Positions 1 to 7,595 of a stretch of DNA of 64,000 bases are shown in pieces. How positions within the stretch are numbered: position 1 is the stretch's first letter; the number at the start of each line of letters is the position of its first letter. The translations under genes were made by a program, and so were the position numbers. The notes beneath the pieces are model-generated. The model was not told where the DNA came from, made no database searches, and saw only the letters and a list, made by a program, of their open reading frames with translations. The stretch is from NCBI GenBank assembly GCA_008363215.1, contig RHKP01000003.1, forward strand, positions 124,001 to 188,000. The letters are read 5' to 3'. The stretch is from Cyanobacteria bacterium CYA (GTDB taxonomy: Bacteria; Planctomycetota; Phycisphaerae; Phycisphaerales; UBA1924).

Positions 1-138
1 ATCAGGGTACAGCAAACCGAGCGGGAAGCCAAGCCCGGAGATCAGAAAGGATGGGTCCGGAAAGGCGCCGGAGGCCGGCGAGCGTCCGATCAATGGTACC
101 ATCCCGGCTCGGCGCGCCGGCCTCCTGAGGCAGTGCAT

Positions 139-1470
139 ATGCCCGTTGATCGCACGCACACATTGGAAACACCGAGGAGCAGGCTCTCGCCCACGGTCAA
201 ACTCCTTGGGTGGGTTTCGTTCTTCTCCGACGTGTCGTCCGAGATGGCGTATCCGCTGCTGCCGCTGTTCGTGACAGGGGTCCTCGGAGCCGGCGGTGCG
301 GAACTCGGAGTGATCGAGGGGCTCAACGCCGTGATGGTCGCGCTGCTGACCGGTTGGGCGGGGCGCCACAGTGATGCCAAACGCGGAGGCAGACCGCGGC
401 GAGTGCGATTCGTGCGATGGGGCTATGCGCTGCCGGTGGTCGGCAAGGCGATTGTCGCGGGCGCCATCTCGTGGCCGATGGTGCTGGTCGGAAGGTCGAT
501 CGACCGCGTCGGGAAGGGGCTGCGAGGAGCGCCTCGAGACGCGCTGATCGCGGACGCCACAAGGCCGCAAGATCGGGGACGAGCATTCGGCTTCCACCGG
601 GCGATGGACACCGGGGGAGCGTTTGTCGGAGTCGTGGCGGCCGCCGGCATTCTCTGGTGGATGGGCGCGAGCCAGGGCGAGTCGATGAGCACCGGCATCC
701 GCGCGATTCTGATTCTCTCGGCCGGTGTGGGGGCTGCGTCGGTCGTATGCACTCTTTTCCTCCGCGAGACAGCACAGGCGAACTCGGCAGAAGGCCACGG
801 GAGTGCTCGCAGCGACGATACGCCGCCTGACCGTTCGGATATCCAAGAGGTTGCGGCCGAGGCGGATGCCGAAGGCGGGCTTGGAAGACGGTACTGGTGG
901 ACGCTGACACCCCTGCTGCTGTTCGCGATGGCCAACAGCAGCGACGCATTCATCCTGCTTTTGGCAGCAGACCTGGGCTTGACGCCGCTTTCCCTGGTGC
1001 TGGCGTATGCCCTGTACAACCTGTCGTACACGCTGGCGTCGTACCCCGCGGGAGTATTGAGCGACCGGATCGGCAAGTGGCGCATGATCGCGGGCGGCTG
1101 GCTGCTCTACGCGGCGGCATACGCGGGGTTCGCCCAGGCGGGAGGTTCGGCGATCTGGGGGCTGATGGCGCTGTATGGGGTCTACGCGGCCATGACCGAG
1201 GGTGTCGGCAAGGCTCTGGTGTCCAACGTGGCCCCGCCCGGAAGGCGCGGCACTGCGCTTGGAGTGCTATCCATGAGCATCGGATTGGTGATGCTGGCCG
1301 CCAGCGTCGTGGCGGGCGTGTTGTGGGACAGGGTGTCGCACGCAGCACCGTTCTGGTTCGGCGCGACGATAAGCGTGCTGGCGGTCGCGACGATACCACT
1401 GGCGCACCGCGCCGCGGGCCGGGCACGAGCCCCAGGGCACTCCGCACACACGGGCGTGCCGGTGCGTTAG
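139..1470 (+). CDS. MFS transporter
   Basis: Major facilitator superfamily permease of about 443 residues, an inner-membrane secondary transporter; the substrate cannot be told from sequence. The N-terminal helix carries the FFSDVSSEMAYPLLPLF motif typical of a bacterial MFS subgroup, followed by the loop-2/3 region with RSIDRVGKGLRGAPRD, which resembles the conserved MFS signature in that subgroup. About twelve hydrophobic segments are split by a charged central loop (around residues 210-255). ATG at 139 is preferred because GAGG lies 9 nt upstream; a GTG at 133 is the alternative. The TAG stop overlaps the stop of the convergent gene downstream (TTAG). The family call is secure, the function unknown. 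Confidence 0.85.
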   Translation: MPVDRTHTLETPRSRLSPTVKLLGWVSFFSDVSSEMAYPLLPLFVTGVLGAGGAELGVIEGLNAVMVALLTGWAGRHSDAKRGGRPRRVRFVRWGYALPVVGKAIVAGAISWPMVLVGRSIDRVGKGLRGAPRDALIADATRPQDRGRAFGFHRAMDTGGAFVGVVAAAGILWWMGASQGESMSTGIRAILILSAGVGAASVVCTLFLRETAQANSAEGHGSARSDDTPPDRSDIQEVAAEADAEGGLGRRYWWTLTPLLLFAMANSSDAFILLLAADLGLTPLSLVLAYALYNLSYTLASYPAGVLSDRIGKWRMIAGGWLLYAAAYAGFAQAGGSAIWGLMALYGVYAAMTEGVGKALVSNVAPPGRRGTALGVLSMSIGLVMLAASVVAGVLWDRVSHAAPFWFGATISVLAVATIPLAHRAAGRARAPGHSAHTGVPVR

Positions 1471-2705
1471 GCGCCGGCGTCCTGGTGGAGTTGTTCGATC
1501 AGAGCCCGGTAGGCAGGAGAAGGTTGCATGGCGCGCCGAGCCATCATCGCTTCCATGGTTTCCATGAATCGAGGCAGTCGGAACAGACGCGAGCCCGCGT
1601 CGGTCACCCAGGCGAAGCGTCCGACGCAATCGGAAAGAGCGCGCGAAGCGGCCCACATGGCGCCGGTGTGGACGATCGAGCCTCCCATGAGTCGCGTGGA
1701 GATGGCGGTCTTGACGTGATCGGCCAGAACGGATCCGAAGAATTGCAGGCCGGTGCGTTCGCGGCTGAGTCCGGCGTCGGCGACGGAGGAGATTTCGGTG
1801 TAGGTGTTGAGCAGGTTGCTCGTGATGGTGCCGGCGCCCAGATTGACCCACGCGCCGACCCACGAATCGCCCAGAAAGCCCTCGTGAGCCTTGTTGGACC
1901 AGCCCTGGAAAACGGCGCCGGTAACCTCGCCCCCGACCTTGCAGACCGGTCCGACGGCGGTGTTGGAGCGGATGACGCCGTGCTCGGTGACCACGCTGGA
2001 AGGTCCAATGTAGGCCGGGCCGATAATGATGGCGCCGGGCCGAAGTTCAGCACCGTCATCGATCACAATCGGACCCTTGGACAAGTCGAACATCGCGCCC
2101 GGGAAGACGCGTGCAGAGGGGTGCACGCGGAGCGGGTACTCTCCGGCAACGATGGCGAGGTTGCTCAGATCGGCGCCTTGCCCGGAGAGAAGCACGTTGA
2201 GGTCCAGCGAAAGGGCGCGGTCGCGGAAGGTGATGATCTCCCAGGGGCGTCGGAGCAGCACCGGGTCATGCACAGCGATCATGTCGAGGTTTGACGGGTC
2301 GCCCGCCAGCAGGCGCGCAGCCCGCCCGCGTGCAAGCCGCGCCGCGATGAGGTCACCGGATCGCTCCTCCACGGCCGCCTGGCCGGGTTCGAGATCGACA
2401 AGCACGTCGAGCGGGAGCACACAGCGGCCGTTAATCAGGAGGATCGCGTCCTGGTCATCACACGGTGGGAGTGTGTTGATCGGCAGACCGGGATGTTCCT
2501 GGGCGACCAGTGCGCTGATCGAAGAAGGGACGAAGAGCGCGATCGGTTCGAGGTTGAGGATGCGGGTGAGACGATCAAAGGTGGTCAGGGCGGCGGTGCG
2601 AATGTCAAAACTGGCGCGCAGGTCGGCCAGAGGCGCAATGACGCCCCGAGCATCATCGAAGAACGCGCACGGCACACCAGCGGTTGCGACGGAAGGAGCG
2701 GTCAT
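1467..2705 (-). CDS. GlmU-like sugar nucleotidyltransferase / acetyltransferase
   Basis: About 412 residues. The N-terminal half looks like a divergent nucleotidyltransferase fold, with ILLINGRCVLPLDVL and SGQGADLSNLAIV. The C-terminal half reads as a left-handed beta-helix acyltransferase, with hexapeptide-like stretches such as GAIIIGPAYIGPSSVV and WVNLGAGTITSNLLNT; the latter matches the GlmU loop that binds acetyl-CoA. It resembles the alternative GlmU family described in Bacteroidetes, which is proposed to make UDP-N-acetylglucosamine for the cell wall. It is the last gene of the mreBCD run and its ATG overlaps the mreD stop (ATGA), so it is probably co-transcribed. Open reading continues upstream of ATG 2705, but that stretch is antisense-like noise inside mreD. 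The exact substrate is inferred. Confidence 0.75.
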   Translation of the reverse strand: MTAPSVATAGVPCAFFDDARGVIAPLADLRASFDIRTAALTTFDRLTRILNLEPIALFVPSSISALVAQEHPGLPINTLPPCDDQDAILLINGRCVLPLDVLVDLEPGQAAVEERSGDLIAARLARGRAARLLAGDPSNLDMIAVHDPVLLRRPWEIITFRDRALSLDLNVLLSGQGADLSNLAIVAGEYPLRVHPSARVFPGAMFDLSKGPIVIDDGAELRPGAIIIGPAYIGPSSVVTEHGVIRSNTAVGPVCKVGGEVTGAVFQGWSNKAHEGFLGDSWVGAWVNLGAGTITSNLLNTYTEISSVADAGLSRERTGLQFFGSVLADHVKTAISTRLMGGSIVHTGAMWAASRALSDCVGRFAWVTDAGSRLFRLPRFMETMEAMMARRAMQPSPAYRALIEQLHQDAGA

Positions 2706-3262
2706 GGGTGCCCGAACCTGCGATTGACGTGGACGAAGCCGAAGAGCGGCGTGATTGGGATGAACAGGAAGGAGAGGATGGTCGCGGCCGCACCGGTGTA
2801 AATGGCTGAGAGAAGCGAATCGAGCAGTCGCCGGCTGGCGTCCCAGTCGATGGGGTCGGAGTAGATCTTGTGGACGGTGAGGAAGGCGACGACCACGATC
2901 TGGGAGACGGCCGAGACGGCGATGGCAAGGACGCCCATGCTCAGCGGGTTGCGGCTGACGATCATGCCGCGCAGCGCCAGGACAACCTGCGCGCCGAGGA
3001 GGAAGCCGATGGCATTGGGCCCGAGCAGGACGGCCGAGCCTCCGGTCTGGAGCGTGAAGGAGCCGGTGAGGTCGACGATGACGCCGAGGATGACCGCAGC
3101 CCAGAGCACCGCGCGCTGCGAGGCGTGCATGGCGATGAAGACAAGCAGAGCGACGACGAAACTGGGCGCCGGCGACCAGGGGCGCAGGCTGAACATGTCG
3201 CGCAGGCCGATCTCCAGCCCGAAGCCGATCCACGCAGCGATGGCGAAGGAGAACCAGTTCAT
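2702..3262 (-). CDS. mreD: rod shape-determining protein MreD
   Basis: A 186-residue, very hydrophobic protein with about five to six membrane segments. It sits directly behind mreC with a 4-nt overlap (ATG at 3262). MreD is an inner-membrane part of the elongasome that works with MreC and MreB during lateral wall growth. Sequence similarity within MreD is always weak; the call rests mainly on length, topology and the mreB-mreC-mreD order. The stop overlaps the start of the GlmU-like gene, which suggests translational coupling. Confidence 0.8.
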   Translation of the reverse strand: MNWFSFAIAAWIGFGLEIGLRDMFSLRPWSPAPSFVVALLVFIAMHASQRAVLWAAVILGVIVDLTGSFTLQTGGSAVLLGPNAIGFLLGAQVVLALRGMIVSRNPLSMGVLAIAVSAVSQIVVVAFLTVHKIYSDPIDWDASRRLLDSLLSAIYTGAAATILSFLFIPITPLFGFVHVNRRFGHP

Positions 3263-4155
3263 GGCTGGCTCTCCGGCGCAACTTCGAGCGGAATGCGCAG
3301 GACCACCTGGCTGATGGCTTGCAGGTCGGCCAGCGGCTTGACCACGATCCAGCGGCGCAGCGACTGCCCGGGCGCCGGCTGGATCTCGACAATGCGCCCG
3401 ATCAGGAGCATCTGGGCACTGTCTGGCCAGGAGCCGTCGGTGGTGCGAAGGCGAACGTCCTGTCCGACCGCCAGAGGATGAGCCGGATCGGCTACGTCGG
3501 GCTCAGTGACGGGGCCTGAGAGCATCTGGTCATCGGTGGGAGTGAGCGAGCAGGCGAGCATCTGCGAGCCGTCGGGCGCGAGCATGACGGCGCCGTCGAT
3601 GCGTCCGGCCCGGCGGGCGGTGATGGGGCGCACCTCGGACACAGCGCCGAGCACCCGGACCACGCGCCCGACCAGTTGCGTGCCCTGAAAGGTTGCGACT
3701 GTGTGCGCGTTGACGCCGGCGCCGCTCCCGGCACGGACCAGCAGCGTGCCCGAACTGAGGTCACTGGGGTTTCCAACAACCGACGCGGTCAGGGGGCGGA
3801 CGTCGGAGCGGGCTCCGAGGGCAAAGCCGCGCTGAAGGTCTTCGATCACTGTGCGCAGGCGATCGTTCTCGACCTTTTCGCGCAGGTAGGCCTGACGGGT
3901 GCGTTCGAGTTCCTCGGCCAGCACCTGCTCAGGGGCATCGGTCAGGGGGTCGACGCGGCCTGGAACAACCCAGCGCGACACTTCGGAGACCGGATGACTG
4001 ATCGGGGCGATGACACGCATCGCAAGCCCGCTGAGCGGGTTGAGCCATTCGAGAAAGCGCAGTGGGATCAGCGCCACCACGCATAGCGTGAAGACGGTCA
4101 GCGGGAGAGTCTTGCCCCGCGGGCCGGTGCTAGATTGTGCTCTGGCGTTTGGCAT
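3259..4155 (-). CDS. mreC: rod shape-determining protein MreC
   Basis: A 298-residue bitopic membrane protein: a short cytoplasmic N-terminus, one membrane helix at about residues 17-35, a coiled-coil stretch at about 85-115, then the periplasmic beta-barrel domain. MreC links the MreB filaments to the wall-synthesis enzymes outside the membrane. Family-like features are the helix-coil-beta order and the segments SVVGNPSDLSSGTLLVRAGS and GTQLVGRVVRV, typical of the MreC beta domain. It lies 48 nt after mreB and overlaps mreD by 4 nt. Confidence 0.88.
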   Translation of the reverse strand: MPNARAQSSTGPRGKTLPLTVFTLCVVALIPLRFLEWLNPLSGLAMRVIAPISHPVSEVSRWVVPGRVDPLTDAPEQVLAEELERTRQAYLREKVENDRLRTVIEDLQRGFALGARSDVRPLTASVVGNPSDLSSGTLLVRAGSGAGVNAHTVATFQGTQLVGRVVRVLGAVSEVRPITARRAGRIDGAVMLAPDGSQMLACSLTPTDDQMLSGPVTEPDVADPAHPLAVGQDVRLRTTDGSWPDSAQMLLIGRIVEIQPAPGQSLRRWIVVKPLADLQAISQVVLRIPLEVAPESQP

Positions 4156-4203
4156 CCTCGCGTGTGGCCCGGCGTTCCCGCTCCGGTCGGGATGGGCTGA
4201 GGG

Positions 4204-5253
4204 CTAGAGGTCCAGGTCGCTCTCCAGCGTATCGCGCCACTCCTCGATGTTCTCAAGGTAAATCGCGGTACCACGCGCCACACAGGTGAGCGGGTCTTCG
4301 GCCAGGCGGACGTCCAGCCCGGTGGCCTTCTGAAGGATGATGGGCAGCCCGCGGAGCAGCGCTCCGCCCCCGGCCAGCGCGATGCCGTTCTCAACCAGGT
4401 CGGCGGCCAGTTCGGGCTCGACACGCTCGAGGGTGCGTGTGACGGCCTCGATGATCGAGTTGAGCGGCTCCTGGAGGGCTTCACGGATTTCTTCGCTGGT
4501 GATGACGGTCTTGCGTGGCAGGCCCGAGATCATGTCACGCCCGCGGACTTCCAGAGAGGTCTCGTCGCCGACCGGGGCCGCCGAGCCGACGTCAATCTTG
4601 ATGCGCTCGGCGGTCTGCTCCCCGATCATGAGGTTGTACGTGCGGCGCATGTGGGCGATGATGGCCTCGTCCATATCGTCGCCCGCGACGCGGACTGACT
4701 CACAGGTGGCAATGTCGCCCAGCGACATGATGGCCACCTCGGTCGTACCCCCGCCGATGTCGACGATCATGCTGGCGGTCGGCTCGCCGAAAGGCAGCCC
4801 GGCGCCGATCGCGGCGGCAATGGGTTCTTCGAGCAGGTAGGTGCGCCGGGCTCCGGCTCGCTCGGCCGAATCGAAGACGGCGCGCTTCTCGACCGCCGTG
4901 ATCCCCGACGGGATCGAGATGACCACGCGCGGGTGGAACAGGAGACTGCGCCCTGAGACCTTGCGGATGAAGTACGACAGCATGGCCTCGGTGATCTCAA
5001 AGTCAGAAATGACCCCATCCTTGAGCGGACGGATGGCACTGATGGAGCCGGGCGTCTTGCCGAGCATCTCCTTGGCCACCCATCCAACGGCCTGTCCGTT
5101 CTTGAGCACCTGGTTGGTGCCCTTGCGCACGGCAACGACGGAGGGTTCATTGAGGACGATGCCCTGGCCTCGAACGGCAACCAGGGTATTGCAGGTGCCC
5201 AAGTCGATACCCATGTCGACGCTGAGGAGTCCGATGAAGCGATCTAGGAACAC
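4204..5253 (-). CDS. mreB: rod shape-determining protein MreB (actin homologue)
   Basis: A 349-residue actin-like ATPase of normal MreB length that forms membrane filaments and guides peptidoglycan synthesis. Clear motifs are phosphate-1 MGIDLGTCNTLVAVRG, phosphate-2 SMIVDIGGGTTEVAIMSLG and the adenosine loop GIALAGGGALLRG. Residues RVVISIPSGITAVEKRAV also match the family. The start is GTG at 5253 with a short GAAGG just upstream; an internal ATG (MGIDLG) would remove the N-terminal amphipathic segment and is less likely. It is the first gene of a leftward operon mreB-mreC-mreD-glmU-like. The 274 bp upstream (5254-5527) hold no gene I can support. Confidence 0.95.
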   Translation of the reverse strand: MFLDRFIGLLSVDMGIDLGTCNTLVAVRGQGIVLNEPSVVAVRKGTNQVLKNGQAVGWVAKEMLGKTPGSISAIRPLKDGVISDFEITEAMLSYFIRKVSGRSLLFHPRVVISIPSGITAVEKRAVFDSAERAGARRTYLLEEPIAAAIGAGLPFGEPTASMIVDIGGGTTEVAIMSLGDIATCESVRVAGDDMDEAIIAHMRRTYNLMIGEQTAERIKIDVGSAAPVGDETSLEVRGRDMISGLPRKTVITSEEIREALQEPLNSIIEAVTRTLERVEPELAADLVENGIALAGGGALLRGLPIILQKATGLDVRLAEDPLTCVARGTAIYLENIEEWRDTLESDLDL

Positions 5254-5527
5254 GCCTTCTACTTTCCTGTTGGAGCCGGTCCGTGGCCCCCTGGGGGCGA
5301 TGTCTGTGCCATGAAGTTATCGGGTGAACGGAACTTTCGCCACCACCCCGACCGGGTTCTGAACACCGGCGCATGGACTGGCCCACAGAGCCTAGTCCGG
5401 GCAAGCGCCGGAAACTTGGAGATCGGCCAGGAATCGGGGCGGGCAAAAGTGAGCGACGCCGCCCGGGAGGAGGCGATGAACGCCCCAGCCCAGACGGCCT
5501 CGCTGCCGAAGGGGGATACTTGCAGGA

Positions 5528-6478
5528 TCAGTTTCGGGATGCCATGGGCCCGGCTGAGCCGTCGGTGGAAGGCGTGATTTCGATGACCTGCGGTTCGATC
5601 TGGAGTTCGCGGGTCGGGCTGATCTCGGTCGACGGGGCCTTATTGGCGCCATCAGTGTCGATCAGGAACTGAGCCTCGGCCTCGTAATCACGGGCCTGGG
5701 CGCTGGTGGTGATCGACTCGAGCCGGGCCTGCTGCTTGGCGCGGATGCCGGCCAGGCGGCTGTGCAACTGATCGAGGCTGTGGGCCTGGTAGCGGGTGTG
5801 CTCTTCGATGGTCTTCTGGCGATCTTCCATCATGGCGATCAGGCGGTCGTTGCGGTCGATCGCGTCGACCTGTGCGTCGAGTTGGAAGAGTTGGGCCTGA
5901 AACTCGGCGCGCTCGGTCTCAAGGCGAGTGAGCAACGTGGAGAGTTGCTCTTCCTGCTGCGAGAGGTAGCCGAGATCCTTGTTGAGTTCGGCCACACGCG
6001 AGGCATGGAACGAGCGGGTCTGGTCGATCTGGTCGCGACGGGCGAAGGCGTCGTTGAGTCCGAGCGAACGGCTCTGGAAGGAGATCTTGACGATCACGCC
6101 CTGATTGGCCGACTGAACGGCCCGGGCTTCTTCGATGCCGCCGCTGAGGACTGACAGGTCGCTCTGGGTGAGCGCGACGACCTTCTCGCTGACGGCCTTC
6201 TCGTGCTGGAGTTGGGCGATCTGCTGCTGAACATCGATCAGATCGGAGCGCACGTCGGCGATCTTCTCGGGATACTCAGCCTCGAGATCGCGGATCTGGG
6301 CCCGCAGAGCGACCGGGTCATCGACGTTGCGGTCAATGGTGCGACTGATTGCGCCCTTGGCCTGCCCGGCGATGGCGTGAACCGAACCGGGGCTGGCCCA
6401 CTCGGCGACCACAACTCCGGTCCCCAGCGCGAGGGCGCCGATGATACCGAACCGAACAATGCCCTTGGTGAGTGACAT
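5528..6478 (-). CDS. membrane-anchored coiled-coil protein
   Basis: A 316-residue protein of unknown function. Residues 7-27 form one hydrophobic segment, perhaps an uncleaved signal anchor. Residues from about 50 to 270 are rich in Glu, Gln, Leu and Arg with heptad spacing and read as long coiled coils (RAQIRDLEAEYPEKIADVRS, QQQIAQLQHEKAVSEK). The tail is short and Pro/Thr-rich. The start is ATG 6478, preceded by AGGAGG at good spacing; longer reading upstream lacks support. PspA-like proteins are similarly built, but no PspA signature is visible, so I do not assign that family. It is divergent from the sigma-factor gene and shares its roughly 320-bp upstream region, which suggests a regulatory link. 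Confidence 0.75.
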   Translation of the reverse strand: MSLTKGIVRFGIIGALALGTGVVVAEWASPGSVHAIAGQAKGAISRTIDRNVDDPVALRAQIRDLEAEYPEKIADVRSDLIDVQQQIAQLQHEKAVSEKVVALTQSDLSVLSGGIEEARAVQSANQGVIVKISFQSRSLGLNDAFARRDQIDQTRSFHASRVAELNKDLGYLSQQEEQLSTLLTRLETERAEFQAQLFQLDAQVDAIDRNDRLIAMMEDRQKTIEEHTRYQAHSLDQLHSRLAGIRAKQQARLESITTSAQARDYEAEAQFLIDTDGANKAPSTEISPTRELQIEPQVIEITPSTDGSAGPMASRN

Positions 6479-6801
6479 GGGAACCTCCTGCTGTCCTTGT
6501 GAAACTGCGGGCCGCGTCGCTGCCCGTGCTGTTCCGGCTCGCCCGCCTCGGATGCGGCGGGTCACAGAGACTGCTTCCGGAAGCGGAGTCCGGGTTTTCA
6601 GGGTCGGGCGAGATTTCTGTCCGAAAGTTGCGGAAGGACCGAGAGTGTGCGGACAATTCCTGACAGATTGTGAACAAACAAGACTTACAGGCGGCGTATG
6701 CGCAGCGCCCGGGTATGCTCTTGACTGTGATGAAAGAAAAAGGCGGTTCATCGGAACAACCCGGCGGCGGGCTCACCGCCTGCCGGAAGGGTGGATCGGA
6801 C

Positions 6802-7566
6802 ATGCTTATGCAGGTCACGACGGGGTTCATCACGCGCCTGCGCGCCAACGATGAGGCCGCGTGGTTCGAACTCTGGGAGATCTTCGGGCCGGTGATCCGG
6901 GCTCAACTGACCAAGTGGGGCCGGGGTCGCATCGGCGTCGAGACCGTGCGTGACCTTTCGCAGGAGACGTTGGCGGCCTTGAGCACGTCGATCGACCGCT
7001 ATGACCCCGGGCGTGGAGCGCGGTTCTCGACCTGGCTGCTGGCGATTGCCAAGCATGTGCTGGGTGACGAAATCGACCGGCGCATGGCGCTGAAGCGCGG
7101 CGGCGGGCGCGCAGCGGCCGAACTCGACGAGACCTGGATGGCCGCCTGCGACGGACGGTCCCTGGACCGCTCGTTCGAGGAGGGCGTGTTCCGGTCGAAG
7201 GTGGAAGCGGCGATCCGCATGTGCGAGCGCGAGGCCGACTTTACGGACTTTTCCATCTACCGCATGAGGGTGCTGGACGGGAAGAGCGGGAAGGACGTGG
7301 CGACGGCGCTGGGCGTGAGCGAGCCGACGGTGAGCCGACGCCTGGCGCGGGTGCGCGAGTTGCTGCGGAACAAACTGGTGGAGGTGATGACGGTGTACTC
7401 GTTCACGGACGAGGAGCGGGCAGAGGCGGTACGAAATGGTCTGCACCTGAATCCCAACGCAACAGCGGAGAAGGCCGATGAGAGCCTGTTTGATGAGGCC
7501 GTCGCCGAGATCTACCACCGCCAGCTCGAGTTGAGGCGTCGGGACGAGCAGGCGATGCGGGAGTGA
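6802..7566 (+). CDS. sigma-70 family RNA polymerase sigma factor (ECF-like)
   Basis: About 254 residues. Region 2 is visible from residue 7 (FITRLRANDEAAWFELWEIF through DLSQETLAALSTSIDRYDP and ARFSTWLLAIAKHVLGDEID). Region 4 has the helix-turn-helix KDVATALGVSEPTVSRRLARV at about residues 170-190. A tail of about 60 residues follows region 4, longer than in minimal ECF factors. ATG 6802 was chosen because region 2 begins directly after it and a GGGTGG lies upstream; in-frame starts at 6715, 6730 and GTG 6670 would add a low-complexity leader. The membrane kinase gene follows after 29 nt, so the pair is probably one operon, and phosphorylation of the sigma factor or its tail is plausible. No anti-sigma gene is adjacent. 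Confidence 0.85.
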   Translation: MLMQVTTGFITRLRANDEAAWFELWEIFGPVIRAQLTKWGRGRIGVETVRDLSQETLAALSTSIDRYDPGRGARFSTWLLAIAKHVLGDEIDRRMALKRGGGRAAAELDETWMAACDGRSLDRSFEEGVFRSKVEAAIRMCEREADFTDFSIYRMRVLDGKSGKDVATALGVSEPTVSRRLARVRELLRNKLVEVMTVYSFTDEERAEAVRNGLHLNPNATAEKADESLFDEAVAEIYHRQLELRRRDEQAMRE

Positions 7567-7595
7567 GCCCGACGGCCTTGTGACGGAGCACGACC

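Noticed and set aside
897..2294. Long plus-strand open frame opposite the GlmU-like gene
   Set aside because: It is a GC-bias shadow: composition is Gly/Arg/Asp-rich with no motif, and it straddles the ends of two real genes.
2706..3392. Upstream extension of the GlmU-like gene
   Set aside because: The sequence is Arg/Pro/His-rich and antiparallel in character, and it overlaps mreD, which is a good gene; ATG 2705 overlaps the mreD stop as a coupled start.
5528..6478. PspA/IM30 family
   Set aside because: Coiled-coil content alone suggests it, but the N-terminal membrane segment and lack of PspA-like motifs argue against it.
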